Shown here: positions 1-8,086 of the stretch, in pieces
Layout of the letters: every line of letters starts with the position of its first letter
Numbering within the stretch: the first letter of the stretch is position 1
Source: Caldilineaceae bacterium
GTDB lineage: Bacteria > Chloroflexota > Anaerolineae > Caldilineales > Caldilineaceae
Reading direction: 5' to 3'
NCBI GenBank assembly: GCA_022824025.1
Contig: JAJEBF010000029.1
Span: 1-64,000 of the forward strand
DNA length: 64,000 bases
The notes under the pieces: model-generated
Databases searched by the model: none
What the model was told of the DNA's origin: nothing
Seen by the model: the letters and a program-made list of their open reading frames with translations, nothing else
Position numbers and translations under genes: made by a program

Positions 1-169
1 GTCGATACTGCCCGCGGTTGGAAGCTGGCGACGCCCGATGTGAATGGCATTAACCACCAGACGCATACAGGCTGCGGGGCCGTCCGCCCGGTCTGGCCGC
101 GGGAATCAGATGCTGGGCAATGAACCACTGGCCGTCAGCCAATTCTGTCAGGTATCTTTTTGTTTTCAC
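1..169 (-). pseudogene. IS5-type transposase N-terminal remnant
   Basis: On the minus strand a GTG at 169 opens a frame containing YLTELADGQW, then AARPGGRPRSLY. This resembles the start of IS5/IS4-type transposases (SDLTDAQW ... PGGRPRxxDxRxVVNAI). The frame then hits a stop, but a neighbouring frame continues with MRLVVNAI, as expected after a one-base shift near position 55. The left window edge cuts the rest. What is seen is the motif order; the family assignment is from memory of IS5 transposases. No inverted repeat was identified on the right side. It is probably a decayed insertion sequence. Confidence 0.5.
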
Positions 170-384
170 CCGGCTTCCTGGAAGGGCGGGACCGGGCCCG
201 GCCGCAACGCGGTCTGTTGAGTAGGGGCAAGAGGACCGGCCCGCTACCGGCAGGGGCGCAGGCGGTGGGGTAGATGTACCTGGAGACGGAAGAAGGCTCG
301 CGCCGAGGGCGGCCGCGGCGACCAGACCGACATCAACCGCGCCCTGCGGCGGCACGTTGAGCGCTGCGAAAGAGAGATGACCGC

Positions 385-612
385 ATGACAGACTGGGAAT
401 CGTGCAAGGCTGTCGAACGGAACCCGGATAAACTCGGGGGGGTCTGGGTGTTTCAAGGCACGCGTGCGCCTGTATCCGCTCTGTTTGAGAATCTGCGTGA
501 CGGCGCTACCGTTGAGCAGTTTCTGGCGTGGTTCCCCGGTGTAGAAGGATGGATGGTCGAAGCTGCGCTGGAGCATGAAGTGAAAGCCTTGACAGCGTCA
601 GCTCATTCATGA
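385..612 (+). CDS. DUF433-family antitoxin
   Basis: A 75-aa protein with the DUF433 pattern: GVWVFQGTRAPVSALFENL, then a helical segment with ATVEQFLAWFPGV. DUF433 proteins are small helix-turn-helix-like antitoxins usually encoded directly before a DUF5615 PIN-like ribonuclease toxin. Here the stop codon overlaps an ATG (ATGA at 609-612) that opens MKILLDQ, the typical beginning of a DUF5615 toxin, but that partner is truncated. The antitoxin is full length and probably an orphan. The family assignment is confident; activity is inferred. Confidence 0.75.
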   Translation: MTDWESCKAVERNPDKLGGVWVFQGTRAPVSALFENLRDGATVEQFLAWFPGVEGWMVEAALEHEVKALTASAHS

Positions 613-731
613 AGATTCTACTTGATCAGGGGCCGCCGGACCCTCGCTTGCGAGTTACGCCCAACAGCGAGGCTTGCTCCCATGTGGATAAACTGTCCCC
701 ATGTGGGGAAAATTGGGATAAATGGGGATAA
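609..731 (+). pseudogene. truncated DUF5615 (PIN-like) toxin
   Basis: The frame starts at the ATGA overlap with the DUF433 gene and encodes MKILLDQGPPDPRLR, matching only the first residues of DUF5615 toxins (MKILLDQNxPxxL). It then runs into the repeat-rich DnaA-box region and stops after 40 codons, whereas the family is usually about 110-130 aa. The catalytic acidic residues further along the family are missing, so this is a remnant left after a deletion or insertion. Confidence 0.6.
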
Positions 732-1090
732 CTTCGGGGATAACCCTGAAAAAAGTGGATAAATCATGCTCATAACTTGATTTCTCTTTTGTCCCCATTT
801 TGCGCGCGTTATCCCCGCTTGGGCACAACTGGGGGAGATTTTCTATATCTTGTGTCGAGCATTTGTTCGGCGGATTCCCCTCTCCCGATCTTTCCTGCGC
901 TGCCCTCTGAATTATCCACACCTGAAAACCGTTCCTCTGGCATCCGCGCCACTACATACAGATGCTGCCGCATTCTATCACTATATGTAGCTGCCAGGAT
1001 TCATATATCCCCATTTCCCCAGTCCCTACGAAGGAAGACTAAATAAACATAAAAATGGAAGGAAGAAAAAGACTGTAATATTTAAACCTT
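683..1090. other. DnaA-box cluster, candidate replication origin
   Basis: This gene-free stretch (732-1276) has DnaA-box-like 9-mers on both strands. TGTGGATAA at 683-691 and TTATCCACA at 912-920 are perfect consensus boxes. Variants lie at 713-721 (TTGGGATAA), 723-731 (TGGGGATAA), 735-743 (CGGGGATAA), 754-762 (AGTGGATAA) and 809-817 (TTATCCCCG). An AT-rich stretch follows at about 1040-1090 and could serve as an unwinding element. Clusters of this density are typical of oriC. Against this, neither dnaA nor dnaN is in view, and several boxes differ from consensus at two positions. Nothing else is seen up to 1276. Confidence 0.5.
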
Positions 1091-1276
1091 CAGACTCAAC
1101 CTGTCCAGCCCCCTAAACGCAGGAAACGGATTTTTTCTCGCTCCTATCTCCCCTTCAGCTTACGCGGTCTGTGCGCCGTCATCCCCACATTCCGACCTGA
1201 CAACCAGAATAACGCTCACACCGCCACAGGCACTCTTCAGTCAAAGGGCGCTGCCAGCGAACCTGTCTCTCACTCC

Positions 1277-1813
1277 TCATTTCTCTCGCCTCGCTCCTTG
1301 CTGTTCTGTATCCTTCAGAATGGCCTCCGGCGGAAAATGCGGCAACGGATTCGAGTACCCGCCCCAGCCGTCGACAACAACATAGGGAACAACGCGGATT
1401 CCAAAATGGAAATGCTGTTCCGGTTCCGGCTTGTTACTGTAGTAGCCAAGCAGCTCACCCCGCTCCACGCGCTGTCCGGCATCGACGACGAACTGTTGAA
1501 AACGAGCATACAAAGACTCGCCCCATGGATGGGAGACGCGGACAAAGCGGCCGTACCGTTCGCGATCGTTGCCGATCGCCGTGATGATGCCGGCGTCCGC
1601 CGCTATGATTCTGTCGCTGGGCGGCAATTCAAAGTCGATGCCGTTGTGTCCGAGCAGCGCCTTCGCGCCTACGACGAAGCGGCGGTAGTATTCCGGACGC
1701 GCGCCCCATTTCTGAACGACGCGCCGCTGGCCCTCAAATGGCGCCGTCAGGTAGACGCCTTCCGGTTCGTAACAGCCGTTTTCGATTGCGCCTCGAATAA
1801 AGTCCAATGACAT
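1277..1813 (-). CDS. M23-family metallopeptidase
   Basis: A 178-aa protein with the LytM/M23 zinc site: GHNGIDF gives H56 and D60, and HFHFGIR gives H134 and H136. Between them lies the usual beta-rich core (VRVSHPWGESLYARF, then GQRVERGELLGYY). M23 enzymes cut peptide cross-links in peptidoglycan; some homologues are inactive regulators, but here all ligand positions are present. No signal peptide or membrane helix is visible at the N-terminus, unusual for a wall hydrolase, so the cellular location is unclear. It is transcribed away from the FmdB gene across a 280-bp gap. Confidence 0.75.
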   Translation of the reverse strand: MSLDFIRGAIENGCYEPEGVYLTAPFEGQRRVVQKWGARPEYYRRFVVGAKALLGHNGIDFELPPSDRIIAADAGIITAIGNDRERYGRFVRVSHPWGESLYARFQQFVVDAGQRVERGELLGYYSNKPEPEQHFHFGIRVVPYVVVDGWGGYSNPLPHFPPEAILKDTEQQGARREK

Positions 1814-2092
1814 CGGCAGGGCGTGGATTTACCACTGGTCAGACTGCTGTTCAGGCGTGATGTTGGCGACTGAAAGGACCGGGTTTTGGGCCAGCGGAGT
1901 CGGAGTCCCTACACGACAAACTTATGTCGTATTTGCGTTTCAGATTCGACATATATTCTGCAAAAAGGTATACTTACCGAATGCGCCCTTTTATTGCGGG
2001 ATACACAGATTCGGTCTTGCGAGGATTGCGAGTAGTATAGTTGTGTCCGCGGAATTGACAAAAGAAAAACACGACAAGGATGGGACGGGTCG

Positions 2093-2446
2093 ATGCCAAT
2101 TTATGAAATTGTCTGCAAAGAGTGCGGGAATCAATACGAACGCATCGTGTCATTTTCCAGCACCGATCTTCCAGCCTGTCCGGCTTGCCGTTCAGCCGAT
2201 GTCACCCGGCTTCTGAGCAAGCCTGCCATTCATTTCAAGGGCAGTGGATGGTACATCACCGATAGCAAAGAAGAGGACAAGAAGAAGAAGGCCGCGGCGC
2301 AGAAGACAGATACCAATGGCTCCGGGCCGGAAAAAGCCAAAGAGAGTGAAACGAAGAGCGAGGCTAAGAGCGAAACCAAGAGCGAAACCAAGGCCGAAGC
2401 AGAAACAAGCTCAACGAGCGAAAAGAGCGCCGCCAAAGACGGGTAG
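2093..2446 (+). CDS. FmdB-family zinc-ribbon protein
   Basis: A 117-aa protein starting MPIYEIVCKECG, with two CxxC knuckles (C10/C13 and a second CPAC pair near residue 30) followed by KPAIHFKGSGWY. This is the FmdB-type putative regulatory domain (about 60 aa). The rest is a low-complexity Lys/Glu/Ser/Thr tail with repeated SETKSEAK-like units, probably disordered. The family role is uncertain (proposed regulator). A strong hairpin terminator at 2571 follows. Confidence 0.85.
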   Translation: MPIYEIVCKECGNQYERIVSFSSTDLPACPACRSADVTRLLSKPAIHFKGSGWYITDSKEEDKKKKAAAQKTDTNGSGPEKAKESETKSEAKSETKSETKAEAETSSTSEKSAAKDG

Positions 2447-2570
2447 CATTTGGCCGTTTTGACAGCGGCTGCCGCGGCCAGGGAGACGGGCCCGCTTGCC
2501 TGCGCCGCATGACTGAAATCCTGTCGCGCAAACAACGGCGCGGCAGCGCAAAGAGCTACACCGGTCTATC

Positions 2571-2603
2571 AACACCCTTGCACATTCAGTAAGGGTGTTT
2601 TTG
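2571..2603 (+). terminator. rho-independent terminator
   Basis: ACACCCTT pairs with AAGGGTGT across an 11-base loop and is followed by a run of T. It lies downstream of the FmdB gene in the same direction. Confidence 0.8.
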
Positions 2604-2668
2604 CACTTTTGAGGCAACAACGAAAGGGCTGATTCCCTGGGAACAGTGAGGGCCGCGGCCAGTCTGTG

Positions 2669-3430
2669 TCAGGAAGCCGCTTCCAGCTTATCCGCCAAGA
2701 GTGAGGCGAGGAAGGTGCGCTCCTGGTCGCCATCGAAGAGGATCTTGATCCGCCTGTCCGCGCCTTCGCCGCGCATGTCGGTGATCACACCGTCACCGAA
2801 ATGCGTGTGGACAATGCGCTGCCCGCAAGCGAACTGCGCCAGCGTGCGCTGCTGCGACCGGGTCGGCTGCGGCGTTTTCACTGCAGCCGCCTCCTGCAAG
2901 GTTGCCGCAATGTTCGCTTCCCGGTCTCGCCAGGCTTCCGCCAGCGTGCCAACCGTCTGCTCCGGATTCCTGGAAAGGGTGAAACGCAGCCGGTTGGCGC
3001 TTTGCACGGCCGCGGCCAGGGCATCCATGGCGGCGCTCTTCTCCTGGCCGCTGCGGCCATCCAGCGCTGTCAGACGGCTGGCCCGGCTCAGCACAGACAG
3101 AAACCGGTCCATCTGCTTGACCGGGTCGCCAAACGGGTCGATTACAGCCAGCTGAATGCCGTGGAGCCGGCACAGCTCTTCACGTGTTTGGTCGCGCTGT
3201 TCCTCCTCCAGCAGCTCCCAATCGCCGCGGCGGCGCCGTCCCTTGCCCGTCAGGCCGGAGAACCGCACCGCGACACCGACCGGCTGGCACAGATAGTCCA
3301 GCTTCAACCGGCGGCGGGTAGCAGGGTTGACCAGCCAGTCCGGGCTGACATTGGACTGCAGGTCGGCGTTATCGAAAACACGCGCGAAGATCTCGCGCCA
3401 AGCGTTGACTGATAGATACGCGGAGGACAT
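2669..3430 (-). CDS. unknown protein with UvrD/PcrA-like C-terminal domain
   Basis: A 253-aa protein. The last 60 residues (CGQRIVHTHFGDGVITDM ... IKILFDGDQERTFL) resemble the Tudor-like C-terminal domain of PcrA/UvrD helicases (VxHxxFGxGxVxxxxG), which contacts RNA polymerase in those proteins. No helicase motifs precede it. Residues 35-70 have a basic stretch (GKGRRRRGD) and the middle is helical. The helicase-like tail is an inference from pattern only. It is divergent from murJ, with about 165 bp between the two starts. Confidence 0.55.
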   Translation of the reverse strand: MSSAYLSVNAWREIFARVFDNADLQSNVSPDWLVNPATRRRLKLDYLCQPVGVAVRFSGLTGKGRRRRGDWELLEEEQRDQTREELCRLHGIQLAVIDPFGDPVKQMDRFLSVLSRASRLTALDGRSGQEKSAAMDALAAAVQSANRLRFTLSRNPEQTVGTLAEAWRDREANIAATLQEAAAVKTPQPTRSQQRTLAQFACGQRIVHTHFGDGVITDMRGEGADRRIKILFDGDQERTFLASLLADKLEAAS

Positions 3431-3595
3431 GGGATTTCTGCCTTGGAAGCGTAAGGTTGAGCGTCTTTCGTGAGCGTGCGAGCGCCGGCCGAAAGGCGCC
3501 GCCTGAAAATTGTACTGAGAAGAAAATATATTGTACAGAACCGTATCCGCAGAACAAAAAACAGCAAGCGTTCACCAGGATCATCATACGGCGCC

Positions 3596-5263
3596 ATGAC
3601 GAATTCGGACAGCCGCAGCGCTGACGCACAAAACGGCTCGGGCGGTGTGCGGGCCCTGGACAGCAAAGGGATCGCCAGCGCGGCCACGCTGGTCATCCTG
3701 CTGTTCATCCTCAGCCGGGGAACGGGCCTGCTGCGGGAGATGATCATCGGCGCGCGCTTCGGCACGTCTGCCGATCTGGACGCTTACCTGGCCGCCTTCC
3801 GCATCCCGGACCTGCTCTTCCAGCTCGTGGCCGGCGGGGCGCTGGGCAGCGCCTTTATCCCCACCTTCGCCGCCGCCTGGACAGAGGACAGCCAGCAACA
3901 GGCGTGGCTGCTGTTCAGCCGCGTCCTGAATCTGTTGACGCTGTTCCTTGTCCTGCTGTGCGGGCTGGCGACGCTGTTCGCCGAACCTCTTGTCGCCACC
4001 GTGATCGCGCCGGGCTTTTCCGCCGAGCAGCAGCAGTTGACCACCTCGCTGATGCGCTGGATGCTTGCGAGCACGGTCGTCTTCGGCGCCAGCGGCCTGA
4101 TCATGGGCGCGCTCAACGCGGTGCAGCACTTTCTGCTGCCGGCTGTCGCGCCCGTTCTCTATAACTGCGCCATCATCGGCGGCGCCTGGCTGCTCGCGCC
4201 GGCCATCGGCATCCACGGCCTTGTGATCGGCGTGGCCGCCGGCGCGGTGCTGCATCTGCTCGTGCAGCTGCCGGCGCTGCTGCGCCAGAATGTGCGCTAC
4301 CGTTTCAGCTTTCGCGCCGGCGACGCGCAGGTGCGCGAGGTGGCGCGGCTGATGGGGCCGCGCGTGCTCGGCCTGCTCTTCGTCCAGCTCAACTTTCTGG
4401 TCAACACCATCCTGGCCAGCCGTCTGCCGGACGGCAGCCTCAGCGCCCTCAACTACGCCTGGCTGCTGATGCTGCTGCCGCAGGGCATCTTTGCCCAGGC
4501 CGTGGCCACCGTTGCCTTCCCTACCTTCTCGGCCCAGGTCGCCGCCGGCAACCGCGGCCAGCTTCTGGCAACGCTCTCCGGCCTGCTGCGGCTGATCCTC
4601 TTCCTATCGATACCGGCTGCGTTCCTGCTTATTGTGCTGGATGAGCCGCTCGTCGAGCTTCTCTTCCAGCGGGGCCGCTTCGACGCCGCCAGCACACAGG
4701 CGGTCGCCTACGCGCTGCGTTTCTATGCCCTCGGGCTGGTCGCCCATGCCGTGGTCGAGATCGTTGTGCGCGTCTTTTACGCGCTCCACGACACCGCCAC
4801 GCCGGTGGTCGCCGGCGTGGCCACCATGGCGCTTAACATTCTCCTCAGCCTGGCCCTGATTGGCCGCCTGGGCTATGGCGGCCTCGCCCTGGCCAACAGC
4901 ATCGCCACCGCGCTGGAGATGCTCGCGCTGCTGATTCTGTTGGCGCGCAAGGTGCGCGCACACAACCAGGAGGCAGGGCAGGCGGCAGCGCGGACAGCGG
5001 CTGTGCAGGGCCTGCCCGTGCGCCAGCTGTTGACGAGCGGCGGGCGCTCGCTGCTGGCGTCCGCTGTCATGGCGGGCGTAATCCTCCTTGGCTTGGAACT
5101 TCTACCCGACGGCGGCGACGTCTTCGGGATTCCCGCCGGCTGGGTCGCGGCCGTCGCCGGAGCCGGGCTTGGCGTTTCCGTCTATGCGCTTGCCAGCTAT
5201 CTTCTGGGCAGCGCCGAGATCCGGCAGCTGGCAGCCTTGGCGCGCCGTCGCGCGCAAACGTAG
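3596..5263 (+). CDS. murJ: lipid II flippase MurJ
   Basis: About 555 aa with some 14 hydrophobic segments. It shows the MurJ/MviN beginning (LVILLFILSRGTGLLREM, then FGTSADLDAYLAAFRIPDLL) and the family signature GALGSAFIPTFA. MurJ flips lipid II across the inner membrane for peptidoglycan synthesis. An in-frame extension upstream to 3470 is open but basic and non-family-like, and starting at 3596 gives the usual family length, so I chose 3596; the ribosome site there is weak (AGGA 15 bases upstream). Confidence 0.9.
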   Translation: MTNSDSRSADAQNGSGGVRALDSKGIASAATLVILLFILSRGTGLLREMIIGARFGTSADLDAYLAAFRIPDLLFQLVAGGALGSAFIPTFAAAWTEDSQQQAWLLFSRVLNLLTLFLVLLCGLATLFAEPLVATVIAPGFSAEQQQLTTSLMRWMLASTVVFGASGLIMGALNAVQHFLLPAVAPVLYNCAIIGGAWLLAPAIGIHGLVIGVAAGAVLHLLVQLPALLRQNVRYRFSFRAGDAQVREVARLMGPRVLGLLFVQLNFLVNTILASRLPDGSLSALNYAWLLMLLPQGIFAQAVATVAFPTFSAQVAAGNRGQLLATLSGLLRLILFLSIPAAFLLIVLDEPLVELLFQRGRFDAASTQAVAYALRFYALGLVAHAVVEIVVRVFYALHDTATPVVAGVATMALNILLSLALIGRLGYGGLALANSIATALEMLALLILLARKVRAHNQEAGQAAARTAAVQGLPVRQLLTSGGRSLLASAVMAGVILLGLELLPDGGDVFGIPAGWVAAVAGAGLGVSVYALASYLLGSAEIRQLAALARRRAQT

Positions 5264-5522
5264 AGCTAACCGAACGCGAACACAGGCGTATGCAACCGCA
5301 GCTATACTGGATTCGTAATGGTATAATACAGCTACAATTCAGCCTGTTCAGTCAGGCGACAGCCCGCTGTCAGGCGTCCGTCAGGAACGCAACGCCAGGC
5401 CGGAGTAAACTTGAGATATAAGCTTGGAGACCAGTTTCGAGCCTGCGCCAAGCCAGAAAACAAACGAATCGGCCACAACCTGAGATTCGTCTGCAAGTTA
5501 AAAACTCTCTACGAGGTGAGAT

Positions 5523-6221
5523 ATGTTTTTCTTCGATCCGCTCTATTTCATCATCAGCCTGCCTGCCCTCGCGTTGGGCCTGTGGGCGCAGATGAAAGTC
5601 AAGTCCACGTTCAACAAGTATTCGCGCGTGTCCGCGGGGCGCGGCGCAGCCGGCGCGCAGGTGGCGCGGCGTATTCTCGATTCCAATGGGCTGGGCCACG
5701 TCAACGTCGAAGAGTCGCGCGGCTTCCTTTCCGACCACTATGATCCCAGGTCGAGGACCCTTCGCCTGAGCCCGCAGGTCTATCGAAGCGAAAGCGTTGC
5801 CGCGATCGGCGTGGCCGCGCATGAGGCCGGGCACGCCATCCAGCACAGCACCAACTACGCCCCGCTTGCCCTGCGCAGTGTCATCGTTCCCGGCGTGCAG
5901 ATCGGCAGCTGGCTGGGCCCGATCATCTTTATCATCGGCATGTTCATGGGATCCGGGCTGGGGTTCACGATCTCGCTGGTGGGGCTGATCCTCTTCGCCG
6001 CGGTCGCCGTGTTTACGCTGGTGACGCTGCCGGTGGAGTTCAACGCCAGCAAGCGGGCCAAGGAGATCCTGGTGGCGCAGGGGTTCGTCGCCCAGCATGA
6101 GATGAAGGGTGTCAACGCGGTGCTCGACGCCGCGGCGCTGACCTACGTTGCGGCCGCCATCCAGGCGATCACGACGCTGCTCTACTACGCCTTCATCCTG
6201 TTTGCCCGCAGCCGGGACTAA
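5523..6221 (+). CDS. YugP-type zinc metallopeptidase
   Basis: A 232-aa membrane protein. It has an N-terminal hydrophobic helix, then a soluble stretch with the zinc motif HEAGH (H100, E101, H104), then three more membrane segments. This matches the YugP family of membrane-bound neutral zinc metallopeptidases. GAGGTGA stands seven bases before the ATG. A TATAAT at 5322-5327 in the upstream gap may be its promoter. The substrate is unknown. Confidence 0.85.
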   Translation: MFFFDPLYFIISLPALALGLWAQMKVKSTFNKYSRVSAGRGAAGAQVARRILDSNGLGHVNVEESRGFLSDHYDPRSRTLRLSPQVYRSESVAAIGVAAHEAGHAIQHSTNYAPLALRSVIVPGVQIGSWLGPIIFIIGMFMGSGLGFTISLVGLILFAAVAVFTLVTLPVEFNASKRAKEILVAQGFVAQHEMKGVNAVLDAAALTYVAAAIQAITTLLYYAFILFARSRD

Positions 6222-6310
6222 GGGGACCGGGCCCGCAGGAGAACGTTAAACCGATGCGCGGCATCTGCATTCGCGCAAACGCCGCGTATCGCTCTAAGGG
6301 AGCATAAACT

Positions 6311-6583
6311 ATGTTTACAGGACAACAATCCTCTGTGCGCTTCTTTCGCACAGGGCAGCGAGCTTCACAGCAGGCAGGCGGTTTTGGCCGCTGGCTGTTC
6401 ATCGCGCCGGGGCTGATACTGATACTCTTTGGCGTGGCGATTCTGCTCTGGCCGGAGCTATTGGCCTATATGGTGGCGGGGCTTTTCATTGCGATCGGAT
6501 TCAGCATCACCGGTTGGGGCTGGCGCTTTTCCCAGCGCCGGCGCAACACCGCGGCCCGCTGGGAAACGATCGACGAGTATTGA
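6311..6583 (+). CDS. small two-helix membrane protein
   Basis: A 90-aa protein with two hydrophobic helices (roughly residues 28-46 and 50-68), a positively charged cytoplasmic end (WRFSQRRRN) and an acidic terminus. AAGGGAG lies just upstream of the ATG. It follows the YugP gene by 90 bp on the same strand and could be co-transcribed. I do not recognise a specific family; it is vaguely like DUF308-type membrane proteins. Confidence 0.6.
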   Translation: MFTGQQSSVRFFRTGQRASQQAGGFGRWLFIAPGLILILFGVAILLWPELLAYMVAGLFIAIGFSITGWGWRFSQRRRNTAARWETIDEY

Positions 6584-6665
6584 GATCAAGAGGGTTAAGC
6601 AGCTCGTGCAAGGACCTGATAACCGGTCGCGGGCCTACTGACCACTAACCACTGATCACTGCCGT

Positions 6666-7055
6666 TCAGCCATCGTCGATCTCGATGGTGTGCTCTTCCT
6701 CGCCGGACCGCCACACACCGTTTCGATCGCCAACAGCCCATTTCGAACGGATATGGATGACCCGGCTGCCCCGTCCTCTGCGCGGCTGCGCCGGCGGCCG
6801 CGACGCGCTGCGGTTGAGCGCGTTGGCGGCCAGCGCCGGCAGCTGTTTCTGCAGCAGCTGCAGCCCGGCCCGCAGCGCCAGGCCGGCCAGCCCGGCCGCC
6901 ACCGGCAGACCCACCTTCGCCACCACCGCCGGCAGGTTGTTGCGGCCCTCAAGCGGGTAGCCGCCCTGCGCATCGTAACCGCATTCGCCGCAGTGCCGCG
7001 CCGTCACCGCCACATCCTGCCCGCAGTTCGGGCAAACCCGAAACACCTCGCTCAT
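6666..7055 (-). CDS. zinc-ribbon protein
   Basis: A 129-aa protein starting with a double-knuckle zinc ribbon (CPNCGQD ... CGECGYD, residues 8-27). A hydrophobic segment (residues 43-66) may span the membrane, and a basic region (PRRGRGSR) and a short acidic tail follow. Such single-ribbon membrane proteins are common in Chloroflexota, and their function is not known. Confidence 0.6.
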   Translation of the reverse strand: MSEVFRVCPNCGQDVAVTARHCGECGYDAQGGYPLEGRNNLPAVVAKVGLPVAAGLAGLALRAGLQLLQKQLPALAANALNRSASRPPAQPRRGRGSRVIHIRSKWAVGDRNGVWRSGEEEHTIEIDDG

Positions 7056-7233
7056 ACTGGTTCCTTTCCCCTGCGAAATAAGTGCACACCACTATAGCAC
7101 CCTTCCCGCGATCGCTCAAGGGAGCAAGCTCCTTCGCCTCTGACCACTGACTACTGATCATCGACGGCAAACAGTTCCAGCCACCGCTGTCATGGCATCA
7201 TGGCCGCCCCTATCCTACCCATAGGCACAATTC

Positions 7234-7986
7234 ATGGCTGACGTCGTGCATACACCACAAGCCGACGCGGGCAGCATGCCAATGCAAAGCGCGAGTCAGG
7301 CTTCGCTGATCCAGAGGATTTGGCGCGCGAAGCGCTACTACCTCTACCTCGTGCCTATCTTCGCGCTGCTGGGCGTCAATTTCGGGCTCCCGCTGCTGAT
7401 GAGCAACCACCGCGTCGAATATCCGATGGAGGCACAGGGCTGGCACCGGGACGGGAACTCAAAGTTCACGCATGAGCTGCGCAACCTGCAGGTCTTCTAT
7501 CTGCCGCAGGACTGCACGATGGAGATGGGGCCGACCGAGATTATCCCCGGGACCCATCTTCTCTACTCCGCCAATGACCACCTCAAGCATCTGGACCGTG
7601 TGCGCGGCAGTGAGTTCATGGCCGGACCGGCCGGCTCGATCTTCATCACCGTCTACTCGATCTGGCACCGGCGCTCCACTTCGATGCGCGCCAGGAAGCC
7701 GGGGGTCAGAAATGCGCTGAAGTACAACTATTTCCGCACCGCCCCGCCGCAGCGCGACTGGCGTATTGACCCCGAGTTCGACTTCGGCAACGCGCCCTAC
7801 ATACCGATGGGGGAGTCCGGCTACTATCGCGATATCTGGCTGGCAGCCAGCCATGCGGCCGAGATGTTCCTGTGGCTCTGCGGCAAGCATGCGCAGTTCC
7901 AGACCGAGGGCGGACAGACCTGGCCCCTGAACGCGGCGACCTCCCGCTTCACCGACGAGCCCTACGGCGTCCCCCCGGGGCTGTAA
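7234..7986 (+). CDS. chimeric PhyH dioxygenase with permease-like N-terminus
   Basis: From residue 48 onward the protein follows the C-terminal two-thirds of the PhyH proteins at 13724 and 14644: NFGLPLLMSNHRVEYPMEAQGWHRD, with the iron-binding HxD (HRD), a distal His in SIWHRRS, and LKYNYFRT. The first 100 or so residues of those paralogues are absent. In their place is MADVVHTPQADAG... then QRIWRAKRYYLYLVPIFALL, which looks like the cytoplasmic start and first membrane helix of a sugar ABC permease. The junction falls near base 7375 with no frame break. It is either a real gene fusion by deletion or an assembly chimera. Catalytic function is doubtful because the N-terminal part of the fold is missing. 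Confidence 0.6.
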   Translation: MADVVHTPQADAGSMPMQSASQASLIQRIWRAKRYYLYLVPIFALLGVNFGLPLLMSNHRVEYPMEAQGWHRDGNSKFTHELRNLQVFYLPQDCTMEMGPTEIIPGTHLLYSANDHLKHLDRVRGSEFMAGPAGSIFITVYSIWHRRSTSMRARKPGVRNALKYNYFRTAPPQRDWRIDPEFDFGNAPYIPMGESGYYRDIWLAASHAAEMFLWLCGKHAQFQTEGGQTWPLNAATSRFTDEPYGVPPGL

Positions 7987-8086
7987 CACGAGGGCTCGCC
8001 CTCGCATGTACTGGCGCCACACAGACAACTTACATTCATAGTCGCCCTTAAGTCCGCCTCACTACGACCAGGGGCCGGGTACTATG

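Noticed and set aside
655..1046. Two short frames over the DnaA-box cluster
   Set aside because: They have no domain resemblance and cover the repeated GGATAA boxes; better explained as non-coding.
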